From Hyphomicrobium_A sp044507625 (GTDB lineage: Bacteria > Pseudomonadota > Alphaproteobacteria > Rhizobiales > Hyphomicrobiaceae), in assembly GCA_044507625.1 (NCBI GenBank), contig JBIQJE010000005.1, forward strand, positions 162,885-226,884: DNA of 64,000 nt, written 5' to 3'. Numbering within the stretch: the stretch's first letter is position 1; each line of letters starts with the position of its first letter. Shown piece by piece: positions 54,157 through 62,714 of this stretch. The translations under genes and the position numbers were made by a program. The notes beneath the pieces were generated by a model, which saw nothing but the letters and a program-made list of their open reading frames with translations, was not told the origin of the DNA and did no database searches.

Positions 54157-56771
54157 GCGGCGGCGCGGGCATCCTCCCACGTCGACAGCGTCACCCGCTT
54201 GCCGCCGAGGTCCGCGAAGGCGCGCTCGCGGCAGGTCAGCACCAGCACTTGGTGATGCTGCGCCGCGGCGCGCAGGGCATCGAAAACGCAGCCGATGCGC
54301 TCATCGCTCGCATAAACGAGCGGATCATCGAGCATGACCGGGGCAGGCGTGCCCGCATCGGCGAACAGGCGCGCGAACGCAAGGCGCACCAGCAAACTGA
54401 GCTGCTCCTGGGTGCCGTCGCTGAGACGGACGAGGTCCTCGCTCGCTGATCCGCGCTGCAGGGCTTGGGGTGCCAGATCTTCCCCGAGGATGACCTGCGC
54501 CTCGGGCAGCACACGTTGCAGATAGGGGTCGAGCCGCGCGATTACCGGACGCGTAAACCGGTCGCGCGTTTGCCGTGCGGCGCCGCGCAGCTCCCGCGCA
54601 AGGAGCTGAAGCGCGGCGGCTTCTTCCGCAAGGTCACGGCAGCGGGCTTCTGCGGCTTCGTGCCGGTCACGCAGCTCGGCGACGCGGGTTGCCACGTCGT
54701 CGGTGCGATCAACGCGCAGAGCGCTTTCGAGCCCGGCGACGTCTTCCCGCAGCCTGCCGATCCGGCGGTTTGCGTCCTCGCATGCCTTGGCGGCGACGTC
54801 TGCGGCGCGCCGAAGGTTGGCGAGGCGCGCTTCGTCGGGGGCCTTTTCGCGCCAGGCCGTCGCCTCACGGACGGCCGCGTTGAGGGCTGTCTGGGCCGCT
54901 TCGAGCGACGCCCGATATTCGTTTAGGGCGATTTGCCTGGCGGCCGGGGTGCCGAGCACCTCGGTGAGTTTCAAGGCACGATCCGACGCGCCGGCCAGGC
55001 GCTCGCGCAGGACGGAAAGGTGGCTGCCCGCCTGCTTTTCCGCTTTCTCCGCGGCGGCCAGCCGGTCTTCCGCGGCATCGAGCGCATGCATCAGCTCTTC
55101 GGCGCCCTCCTCCGGGCATTCGCGCATGCCATCGGTGCCGATGCCCGCTTTTTCCGCAAGCCGGGATGCTTCCGCAGCCCAGTCGTCATGGGTGCGCTCG
55201 AGACGGTCGACACCCTCCGGCGCTATGGCCTTGAGCTCGGCACGCGCGGCCCGCAGCTCACGCTCGGCGTCGCGTCGCGCCGCCAACAGCGATCTGGCAT
55301 CGTCGAGGGATGCAACGCGCATATCGTCCAGGAGGCGGGCAAGCTTACGGCGCTCATCGGTGAGCGCCGCTTCATCGCGCGCCACGTCCTGGGAATGACC
55401 GGGCGCCACCGTGATGGCGCCGATGCCCTCGATATCGATCGTCAGCGGCTGTGTCGGGCTGAGCGTCGTCCCATCGGCAAGCACCTGGCCGCCCGAAGTG
55501 ACTTTGCCAATGCCAGAAGCCAGGAGAGCGATGGATACCTGCGGCGCTGCCGTCGACAACCGCGCCTCGAGGCGTTCGATACCAGCGGCCGTGCGCTCGG
55601 CCATTTCCACGGCGGCGGGATCGGCCCGGTTCTCATCGATGCGCGCCTGCGCGCCGGCGCAGACGGTGTGTGCTGCGCGTGCGGACTGGAGGCGCTCGGC
55701 CAGATGACGGAGCCGCTCTGCGGCCTCACGGGCCTTGTGGACCGCCTCACGTGCCGCCACCTCGCGGCGCAGACCGTCGCGTTCCTGGCGGCAGGCGGCA
55801 AGGTGCTCGGCGCTGGCGCGTGCATCGGCCTCCGCTTCGCCCATTGCCTCGGTAACCTCGCTCACCACACCCTCGCAGGCCTCAAGCTCTGCGATGCGGG
55901 TTTCGAGGGCGGAGAGAAGCGCCTTTTGCGCCGCATGGCTCTTTTCGTGGGTCGCGGCGGCTTCAAGGGCGGCGCGCAGGCGATCGTGTGCCGCGCGCGC
56001 TTCATTCAGTTCTTCAAGCGTCTCTTTCGCGAGACGCTCACGCGCATGCGCCAATTCCGGCGCACTCAACGTTGCAAGCTCGGCGCGTGCCTGCTCCAGC
56101 GCATCGAGCCGTTCCTGCACCACGGCGAGACGCTGGCGTGCACCTTCGAGCTCGCGTGCGAGGCCATCGCGCTCTTCGAGCGCTTCCTTGTAAAAACCCC
56201 CCGGGCGCGGGGTGGCGTGCGCGGTAAAGAGCGTTGCCAGATCGCCCTGCACGCGCTCGGCCAGCGCGCGGATCACGCCGCCATCAGCGACATTCTCGAT
56301 CTCGCTCTCGATGGCGGACAAAAGCGTCGTCCCGCCGGTCTCCAGCGGTCTCGACGCGACAAACGGCACCCCTTGCTCCGCATAAAGCAGCGCGAAGTGC
56401 TCCGGGCCGCCGAGCAGCTCGGCGAGGCGGGCCTCGGCATCGGGGCCGCGCGTGACGCTGCCCGATTGCAGGTCGCGCAGCTCTGCTGAGGGCGACGACA
56501 AAAACTGCTTACGGATGCGCCAGCGGCTGCCGCCGGCCTCGAAATCGACCTCGATGAGCGGCGCGCCGCCGGCATAGGGACGGAACGCTTCCAGCTTGCG
56601 GTGCTTGGAGCGGTGCTGCTCGAACAGCGCCATGCGCAACGCGCGAACGATGGTCGATTTGCCGAACTCGTTCGGCCCGGCGAGCACATCGAGCCCGCCG
56701 CTCAACCCTTCGAGGGCTACGGGCGCGGAGAAGCGCCCCACTTCCTTGAGGCGGATCGCATTGATTTTCAT
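54153..56771 (-). CDS. YhaN-like SMC/Rad50-type AAA ATPase
   Basis: An 872-residue coiled-coil ATPase. Walker A is GPNEFGKST (32-40); long coiled coils follow from about 185; the Walker B region (PVMLDDPLVYAS) is near residue 800, after RLSDGTQEQLSLLVRLAFA, the signature. There is no Rad50 zinc hook (CxxC); instead a beta-rich insert (GIGKVTSGGQVLADGTTLSP) lies mid-protein. With its neighbour it should form an SbcCD/Mre11-Rad50-like nuclease. The ATG overlaps the TGA of the nuclease gene (ATGA, 56768-56771), so the two are made together. Confidence 0.9.
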   Translation of the reverse strand: MKINAIRLKEVGRFSAPVALEGLSGGLDVLAGPNEFGKSTIVRALRMALFEQHRSKHRKLEAFRPYAGGAPLIEVDFEAGGSRWRIRKQFLSSPSAELRDLQSGSVTRGPDAEARLAELLGGPEHFALLYAEQGVPFVASRPLETGGTTLLSAIESEIENVADGGVIRALAERVQGDLATLFTAHATPRPGGFYKEALEERDGLARELEGARQRLAVVQERLDALEQARAELATLSAPELAHARERLAKETLEELNEARAAHDRLRAALEAAATHEKSHAAQKALLSALETRIAELEACEGVVSEVTEAMGEAEADARASAEHLAACRQERDGLRREVAAREAVHKAREAAERLRHLAERLQSARAAHTVCAGAQARIDENRADPAAVEMAERTAAGIERLEARLSTAAPQVSIALLASGIGKVTSGGQVLADGTTLSPTQPLTIDIEGIGAITVAPGHSQDVARDEAALTDERRKLARLLDDMRVASLDDARSLLAARRDAERELRAARAELKAIAPEGVDRLERTHDDWAAEASRLAEKAGIGTDGMRECPEEGAEELMHALDAAEDRLAAAEKAEKQAGSHLSVLRERLAGASDRALKLTEVLGTPAARQIALNEYRASLEAAQTALNAAVREATAWREKAPDEARLANLRRAADVAAKACEDANRRIGRLREDVAGLESALRVDRTDDVATRVAELRDRHEAAEARCRDLAEEAAALQLLARELRGAARQTRDRFTRPVIARLDPYLQRVLPEAQVILGEDLAPQALQRGSASEDLVRLSDGTQEQLSLLVRLAFARLFADAGTPAPVMLDDPLVYASDERIGCVFDALRAAAQHHQVLVLTCRERAFADLGGKRVTLSTWEDARAAA

Positions 56772-57895
56772 GACTGGATCGCCTCCGCCTGGCGGGCCAA
56801 CGCGAACAGGCGGCGCAATGCCCTGCGCGCCACCGCTGCATCGTCGCCGCTTCCCTCCGCCATACCCTTGAGACGTGTGGCGATCTCTCCCAGCACCGGC
56901 GCGGACAGCGCCTCCAGATCGGAGGTGGCCGCGACGGCATCGAGCGCCGCGGTATCGCTGGCGAGGTGGAAGATGTCGAGGGCGAGCTCGCCGAGCCGGG
57001 CCTCGATCTGCGCAAATTCGGCCAGTGTGACGACGCCGGATAGCTCCAGCGCCATGAGACATCTCTGTGCCGAGATGCCCAGCGCGGCGACCTCTGCCTC
57101 TATCGGCGCAAGTCCGTCGGCGGAATCGAGGCGCTGCACGCGGTGCAGCCAGGTGAAGAAGGCCGTCGGCACGCGCTCGACCTGGGGTACTGCCGAGCCG
57201 TCGACGCGCACCATCAGCGCGTTGCCCGGATCGTTGTCACGGAAGCTGTCGGGCTCCGGCGTGCCGGAATACCAGGCGCGGTCGGAGATACGCATCGTGC
57301 CATGCCAATCGCCCAGCGCCAGATACGCGAGCCCCGCCGTCTTCACCCGCGCGGGGTCGATCGGCACGCTCGCCTCGCCTGCGCTGCCGAACCCCTGCAC
57401 CGAACCGTGGGCCAATCCGATGCGCACCGCACCCGGCGGCGATGGCGCCTCGTCCATCCAGGCGGTGGGGTCGGTGCTCACGCGCTTTGCCACGAGGGGA
57501 GCGGGAAGCAACATGACACCCGGATCGATCTCGAACGGCCGCGGCTCGACGTGCACATGGACGTTCGCCGGCAATCCGCCCGCGATGACGGCAGCCCAGA
57601 TGCCCCCGGGCCGCGCCGGATCGTGATTGCCGGGCAGCAGGTGCCAGGTTAGCGGCGAGTAGACCCGGAGCTGCGCCATCAACTGGCCCGCCAGCGCCTC
57701 AGGCACCGTCTCCGCATCGAAGATGTCGCCCGCTACGAGCACGGCGGAGCACCCTCGCGTGATGGCCATCTCTGCCAACCGGCCGACCGCACGAAAGCGC
57801 GTATCGCGCAGCACCGCGGGCTTGTCCTGGCCCGGGAACGAGCCGAACCGCTTACCGATCTGCCAATCGGCGGTATGGAAGAATGAGAACACCAT
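56768..57895 (-). CDS. YhaO/SbcD-like DNA repair metallophosphoesterase
   Basis: A 375-residue nuclease of the calcineurin-like fold. Metal-ligand motifs are HTADWQIG (His7, Asp10), VAGDIFD, GNHDPARP, AHGSVQ and GDWHG. It is the Mre11-type partner of the downstream coiled-coil ATPase and would cut DNA ends or hairpins. The C-terminal 130 residues include an ATPase-binding region. Upstream is a 143-bp region before the small acidic gene. Confidence 0.9.
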   Translation of the reverse strand: MVFSFFHTADWQIGKRFGSFPGQDKPAVLRDTRFRAVGRLAEMAITRGCSAVLVAGDIFDAETVPEALAGQLMAQLRVYSPLTWHLLPGNHDPARPGGIWAAVIAGGLPANVHVHVEPRPFEIDPGVMLLPAPLVAKRVSTDPTAWMDEAPSPPGAVRIGLAHGSVQGFGSAGEASVPIDPARVKTAGLAYLALGDWHGTMRISDRAWYSGTPEPDSFRDNDPGNALMVRVDGSAVPQVERVPTAFFTWLHRVQRLDSADGLAPIEAEVAALGISAQRCLMALELSGVVTLAEFAQIEARLGELALDIFHLASDTAALDAVAATSDLEALSAPVLGEIATRLKGMAEGSGDDAAVARRALRRLFALARQAEAIQS

Positions 57896-57956
57896 GTGGC
57901 CGAGTTTGTTCCATTTATGTTCTCGTTACAAGCGGCAATCGTTCACTGCCGTAAAG

Positions 57957-57965
57957 TTATCCACA
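57957..57965 (+). promoter_or_regulatory. Perfect DnaA-box sequence
   Basis: TTATCCACA matches the DnaA box consensus exactly, in the spacer upstream of the YhaO-type gene. A relaxed match, TTTTCCACA, lies on the minus strand at 58369-58377. Two boxes 400 bp apart do not make an origin; chance or DnaA titration are possible. Confidence 0.35.
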
Positions 57966-58038
57966 GGCGCGAAAGGCGCCGCTGGCGGTTGCATTTACCG
58001 CCCCGCCAGCCTGCCGCCTGCCTGTGCCGTTCGCGCCG

Positions 58039-58263
58039 TCAGTCTTCGTCGTCGTGGTCATCGTCGTCGTCGCTATCGTCTTCGTCGGGATCATCTTCTT
58101 CGTCGTCGACCAGGCTCTTCAGCGTTTCGATGATCTGCATCTCGCCGTCCTCTTTCGATTCGACCAGCCACTCGGTCAGAATCGTGTCTCCCTGCTTGAA
58201 GACGACCTTGAACGGCATCTCATCCCCCGTGACGGGAACGACATCGCCAGTGACAAATGCCAT
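58039..58263 (-). CDS. Small protein with poly-acidic tail, unknown function
   Basis: A 74-residue protein: a small beta-rich domain (FKVVFKQGDTILTEWLVESK) followed by a run of Asp/Glu covering the last 25 residues, with a few histidines (DDDHDDED). GGAGGG six bases before 58263 fixes the start. The tail could bind divalent metals or basic proteins. I do not recognise the family. It is a single gene between the nuclease pair and the oxidase. Confidence 0.6.
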   Translation of the reverse strand: MAFVTGDVVPVTGDEMPFKVVFKQGDTILTEWLVESKEDGEMQIIETLKSLVDDEEDDPDEDDSDDDDDHDDED

Positions 58264-58408
58264 GAGACCCTCCATGCGTTGCGCCGGGCACGGCTTCACC
58301 CGTGCGCGACGGCGGAACCCTAATTAGGATTCGAATTATTTCGAGCGGTGGTCGGCGGGCGATTCCCCTGTGGAAAACCGCTCCTGAACACAATATCGGC
58401 GCAGAGGA

Positions 58409-59548
58409 ATGGGCGTGGCCGCGGACATCGAAACGGCAGTGGTTGGCGGCGGCGTGATCGGCCTCGCCGTTGCTCGGGCGCTGGCCGATGCCGGGCAGGA
58501 CGTGATGCTGCTGGAGCGGCACCGCAGGCTCGGCAGCGAGACGAGCTCGCGCAACTCGGAAGTCATCCACGCGGGCATCTACTATCCACCGGGAAGCATG
58601 CGGGCGCGCTTGTGCGTTGCGGGCAAGGAGATGCTCTACCGCTTCTGTGCGGAGAACGGCGTTGCGCACAGGCGCTGCGGAAAGCTGCTCGTCGCGACGC
58701 ATGCCGACGAGATGGCCAAGCTCGAAGGCATTGCCGATTATGCCGCGCGGAACGGCGTAACCGAAATGCGCCGCCTCACTGCGACGGACGTCAAAGTGCT
58801 CGAGCCGGAGGTCGCATGCGTCGCGGCCTATCTCTCCTCGTCCACCGGCATCATCGACAGTCACGGACTGATGCAGGCGCTGGAAGGAGCCATAGAAGCG
58901 GCCGGGGGCGCGGTGGTGCTCAACACGGCCGTGGAGAGCGTCCAGGCAAACGGTGAAACCTTCGTCATCGAGACCCGCAGCGGAACGGAGCCCGGCACCC
59001 TCACGTCGCGCAATCTCGTTCTGGCGGCCGGACTGGGCGGCAGTGCGCTCGCCAGTACGATGACATGGCCGGCCGGCTACAGCGTGCCGCAAACGTTTCC
59101 CGCCCGCGGGCATTACTTCGCCTTCAGCGGACGGGCGCCGTTCGATCACCTCGTCTATCCGATGCCGACGGGCGCGTGGCTGGGCGTGCACCTCACCCTC
59201 GACATCGCGGGACGCGCGCGCTTCGGACCCGACATCGAATGGTGCGAGACCGCGGACTACGCGTTCGACGACCAAGGCGGGGCGCGTCTTGCCCGGTTCG
59301 AGAACGAGATCCGGCGCTACTGGCCGGGGCTTCCAGCCGGCTCGCTGGCACCGGATATGGTCGGTGTGCGTCCGAAAATCTACCGGGAGGGGGAGCCCGC
59401 CGCGGACTTCGCCATCCACGGTCCGCGCGAGCATGGCATCGACCGGCTCGTGGCGCTCTACGGCATGGAAAGCCCGGGCCTCACCTCCTCGCTCGCCATC
59501 GGCGCATACGTTGCGGATCTGCTTTGCGGGAAACGCGAACGGCCCTAG
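58409..59548 (+). CDS. FAD-dependent oxidoreductase, L-2-hydroxyglutarate oxidase-like
   Basis: A 379-residue DAO-type flavoprotein. The dinucleotide motif is VVGGGVIGLAVARAL, and SSRNSEVIHAGIYYPPGSMR is the segment typical of LhgO/L2HGDH enzymes that oxidise L-2-hydroxyglutarate to 2-oxoglutarate. The C-terminal GMESPGLTSSLAIGAYVADLL closes the FAD site. No strong binding site precedes the ATG. Substrate is inferred from family resemblance. Confidence 0.85.
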   Translation: MGVAADIETAVVGGGVIGLAVARALADAGQDVMLLERHRRLGSETSSRNSEVIHAGIYYPPGSMRARLCVAGKEMLYRFCAENGVAHRRCGKLLVATHADEMAKLEGIADYAARNGVTEMRRLTATDVKVLEPEVACVAAYLSSSTGIIDSHGLMQALEGAIEAAGGAVVLNTAVESVQANGETFVIETRSGTEPGTLTSRNLVLAAGLGGSALASTMTWPAGYSVPQTFPARGHYFAFSGRAPFDHLVYPMPTGAWLGVHLTLDIAGRARFGPDIEWCETADYAFDDQGGARLARFENEIRRYWPGLPAGSLAPDMVGVRPKIYREGEPAADFAIHGPREHGIDRLVALYGMESPGLTSSLAIGAYVADLLCGKRERP

Positions 59549-59606
59549 GTTTGGACCGCCTTTTTACGCGCCTGGCGCTGCTCTTCACATTGCCTTGGGG
59601 GAATTT

Positions 59607-61226
59607 ATGGCCCGCTTGTTCTTTGCCTCGTTCGTCACCGTCGGACTTCTGTTCGGCATGGTGTGCGGCGTGATCCTCGCGCTGCTCGTCGTGACCGATA
59701 ACGTCAATCTCGGCTTCGCCATCACCCTCACGGTCATCATCAATCTGGTGATCTGGCTCGTGAGCCCGTGGATCAGCGACCTGTCGTTGCGCTGGTTCAA
59801 CAAGATGACGTTTCTCGACGATGCGGAGGTGAAGGCGCGCTATCCGGGCCTGCACCAGCTGATGCACGACGTCGCGGCACAATACGGTTTCACCGCGCCG
59901 AGCCTCGGCCTCATACCGGACCGCAACCCGACGGCTTTCACCTATGGCATCCTGCGCTCGAACGCGCGCATCGTCGTCACCGACGGCATCTTCGAGTTCC
60001 TGAACGAGGATGAGCAGCGCGCCGTCGTGGCGCATGAGCTGGGTCACATCGTCAACCGCGATTTCATCGTGATGACGGCGGCCGGCACGCTGGTGCAGAT
60101 TCTCTATCAGGTCTATGCCGCCGCGATGCGCTCCAGCCGCAGCGGTGGCGGCGATAAGAACAAGGGCGGACAAGCGCTCGTCGGTATCGCGGCGATCGTT
60201 CTCTACTATGTCGGCATCTATCTTCTCTATTATCTCAGCCGCACACGCGAATACCTCGCGGATGCTTTTTCCGCGGAGCGCGTCGAAGGGCGCCATCTCG
60301 CGTCGGCGCTGGTGAAGATCGCCTACGGTATCGTCAAGGTGGAAGATTCGGACGCCGCGCAGAGCCTATTGCAGAGCACGCGCCACATGGGCGTCATCGA
60401 CGTGAAGAACGCCCGCTATTCCGGTCTCGAAGCGGAGAGCGACCTGCAGGATCCCGCGCGCGCATCGGAGGCGATGCTGTTCGATGCGCACAACCCCTGG
60501 GCGCGCCTCATCGAGCTCAACTCGACGCATCCGCTCACGGGCATGAGGATTGCGCATCTCGGCGAAATCGCACGGGCGAAGGCGCAACCGTTTCCCGAGT
60601 ACGATCTCAAGGCCGCTGCGCAGCGCGTCCGCCTCGACACCGGCGCGCTGCGGCGCCAGTTCTTCTACGAGGTCGGCGTGCTGGCATTCCCGGCCCTGCT
60701 GGCGATCGCCGCAGTGCTGCTGGGCGCCTGGCAGCTCGCGCCGGCCGCCTTCGGCGTTGGCGTGCTCCTCACGCTGCGGCTGCGCTATCCGCGGGGTAAC
60801 GCGCCCGCTCTCACCGTGGCCGAGCTGATGACCAATCCTGCCGCCTCGCCGGTGATCGGCCGGCCCGCGCAGCTCACCGGCCGCGCCATCGGCCGCGCAA
60901 ATCCGGGCTTCATTGCCGGGGAAGACGTCATCTACCAGGACCGCACCGGGCTGCTCACCGCCGACTTCCGCTCCATGCTGGGTTTCATCGGCGATCTGTT
61001 CGCCGGATGGAAGCGCGTGCCCAAGCACATCGGCCAGGACGGCCAGCTCACCGGATGGTTCCGGCGCGGCATGGGCGGCTATCTGATCATGCGCGAGCTT
61101 TCCTCCGCCGCTGGCGTGCTGCGCGCCAGGCCCTATTTCTGGCAGGCGCTGCTATCGGTAGTGCTCATCGCCGTGAATATCGTCGTCCTGCTGGCAGGAA
61201 CCGACAATTTCACGCTCGGCGGATGA
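59607..61226 (+). CDS. Membrane M48 family metalloprotease (HtpX-like)
   Basis: A 539-residue protease with N-terminal membrane hairpins (5-30, 36-55), the zinc motif HELGH (143-147), two more membrane segments around 185-210, the third ligand region SRTREYLADAFSAE, and after about residue 350 a large extra part with two membrane segments and a soluble region. HtpX itself is about 290 residues, so this is an extended variant. It would degrade damaged membrane proteins. GGGGGA precedes the ATG; the longer frame is rejected as it overlaps the upstream gene. Confidence 0.87.
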   Translation: MARLFFASFVTVGLLFGMVCGVILALLVVTDNVNLGFAITLTVIINLVIWLVSPWISDLSLRWFNKMTFLDDAEVKARYPGLHQLMHDVAAQYGFTAPSLGLIPDRNPTAFTYGILRSNARIVVTDGIFEFLNEDEQRAVVAHELGHIVNRDFIVMTAAGTLVQILYQVYAAAMRSSRSGGGDKNKGGQALVGIAAIVLYYVGIYLLYYLSRTREYLADAFSAERVEGRHLASALVKIAYGIVKVEDSDAAQSLLQSTRHMGVIDVKNARYSGLEAESDLQDPARASEAMLFDAHNPWARLIELNSTHPLTGMRIAHLGEIARAKAQPFPEYDLKAAAQRVRLDTGALRRQFFYEVGVLAFPALLAIAAVLLGAWQLAPAAFGVGVLLTLRLRYPRGNAPALTVAELMTNPAASPVIGRPAQLTGRAIGRANPGFIAGEDVIYQDRTGLLTADFRSMLGFIGDLFAGWKRVPKHIGQDGQLTGWFRRGMGGYLIMRELSSAAGVLRARPYFWQALLSVVLIAVNIVVLLAGTDNFTLGG

Positions 61227-61421
61227 CCTTCCTGCCGCGGCGGCACGCGTTCGAGCGCGTTTGCACCATCGGAGGCGGCGCGGGCAGGCATGGGAGTCGC
61301 ATCGGCCACAGCGGGAGCCCCAATGCTGCCCCACAGGCGCGGATAGATTGTCGCCGCGCCCCGTTCATGGCTAAAAGTGACGAACGGATCGCGGATGATT
61401 TGCGAGAGGGAAACGACGCGG

Positions 61422-61967
61422 ATGCGGGCCATCGCACTTTGGCTGGCGCTATTTGCTGCCGCTGCCGCCACGCCGGTGTCGGCGCAGGGGATCGACAGGC
61501 TTCAGGGCTATTGGATCGACTCCCACGGCGAGGTCATCCTCGAATTCCGCGCCTGCGGACGGGAGCTTTGCGGCCGGGTTGCATGGCTGCAGAAGCCGCG
61601 CGGCCCCGATCTCGGCCCGCTGCGCGATTTCCGCAATCCCGATCAGCGGCTGCAGAAGCGCTTCGTGTGCGGGCTCACGGTGGTGACGGGTTTCAAGAAG
61701 CAGCCCGATGGCACCTGGTCCGATGGCAACGTCTACGTGCCGGACCACGGCATGAACTTCTCCGGGTATGCGGAGGTGCTGAGCCCGACGAAGGTCAAGG
61801 TGACGGGCTACGTGCTGCTGCCGATGCTCGGTTCCTCTGAAGTCTGGACGCGCATGCCGCGTAAGCCGCCGACCTGCGAAGAGCAAGCGAAGATGATCGC
61901 CGAAGGCCGCTGGTCCACCGACACTTCCGCGTGGCCGCCAGCGCCGCCGCCGGTCGCCTCCCGTTGA
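61422..61967 (+). CDS. DUF2147 family exported protein (copy 1)
   Basis: A 181-residue protein: signal peptide to about residue 22 (AATPVSAQG), then a DUF2147 domain (LQGYWIDSHGEVILEFRACG, LCGRVAWLQKP, WSDGNVYVPDHGMNFSGYAE). DUF2147 proteins are small periplasmic beta-barrel-like proteins of unknown function. GAGGGAAA precedes the start at 61422. Its stop overlaps a possible TTG start of the next gene. Confidence 0.85.
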   Translation: MRAIALWLALFAAAAATPVSAQGIDRLQGYWIDSHGEVILEFRACGRELCGRVAWLQKPRGPDLGPLRDFRNPDQRLQKRFVCGLTVVTGFKKQPDGTWSDGNVYVPDHGMNFSGYAEVLSPTKVKVTGYVLLPMLGSSEVWTRMPRKPPTCEEQAKMIAEGRWSTDTSAWPPAPPPVASR

Positions 61968-62581
61968 GGTTCGCGCGCACGATAGCGCGCGGCGCGCATA
62001 CACTGCGCCCTTCCGTTTTACTGCTTGCGCTCGCCGGTTTCACGATAGCGGCCGGTGCGGCCAACGCGCAGATGATCCCCAAGCAGAAGGGGGCCACGCG
62101 TGTGATGGGGCTGTTCGACTTCCTGTGCCTGAAGCAGCTTCCCGATCTCAACGGCATCGAACGCGCCGCGGGCTTCGGCGAATACGATCAGCTCACGGGC
62201 GGCGATCTTGCGCCCTATGCTCCCGCTACACCATCGGAGAAGCTGTTCGGGTGGCGCTATCACGATCACGGCGAGGAATTCGTTCTCATCGCGAGGCGCG
62301 CGCGGCCGGATGCGGATTTCGCCAAGCGCGAGCCCGCGTTCGCAGCAGCGATGGAAACCTCGTGCACGATGCACGTGCTCGCGGCGAAGCACGACACGCT
62401 GCTCGGCGAATTGACGCGGGTCATGGGCCGCAAACCCGACCAGACGTTGCAGGAAGGTTCCATGCACGTCTATGCCTGGACACACCGCCGCGCCGATGCG
62501 CTCAGCTACGTGCGCTACTACATGCCTGAAAATGCGGGCGCGAAGGCGATGCTCAACGCGAGCGTATTCGTCAAAAAATGA
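61931..62581 (+). CDS. Exported protein of unknown function
   Basis: Up to 216 residues with a signal peptide (LRPSVLLLALAGFTIAAGAA, cleavage near ANAQ). The mature part has a GLFDFLCLKQLPDLNGIE segment, a second cysteine in METSCTMHVLA, and ends with FVKK; two cysteines could pair. The start is unclear: GTG at 61931 overlaps the previous gene by 37 bp, while TTG at 61964 overlaps its stop by three bases and would couple translation. I do not recognise the family. It is bracketed by two DUF2147 genes. Confidence 0.65.
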   Translation: MAASAAAGRLPLRFARTIARGAHTLRPSVLLLALAGFTIAAGAANAQMIPKQKGATRVMGLFDFLCLKQLPDLNGIERAAGFGEYDQLTGGDLAPYAPATPSEKLFGWRYHDHGEEFVLIARRARPDADFAKREPAFAAAMETSCTMHVLAAKHDTLLGELTRVMGRKPDQTLQEGSMHVYAWTHRRADALSYVRYYMPENAGAKAMLNASVFVKK

Positions 62582-62714
62582 GCCGCCGCAACTCTGCCTT
62601 CCAAAGGGAACGGCGCGCGGCGGCGCCAGCGTGACAAATTCTACATCTCGATGCGTGGGTTGCGCGCCTTTGTGCGTTCCCATACTTGAGACCCAGAGCC
62701 CTTGGGAGGTGTCT

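Noticed and set aside
53640..54449. Plus-strand ORF of 269 residues running through the N gap
   Set aside because: It crosses unknown bases and repeat units and overlaps the AAA ATPase gene in antisense.
57957..58377. Replication origin
   Set aside because: Only two DnaA boxes, no AT-rich unwinding region and no typical origin neighbours.
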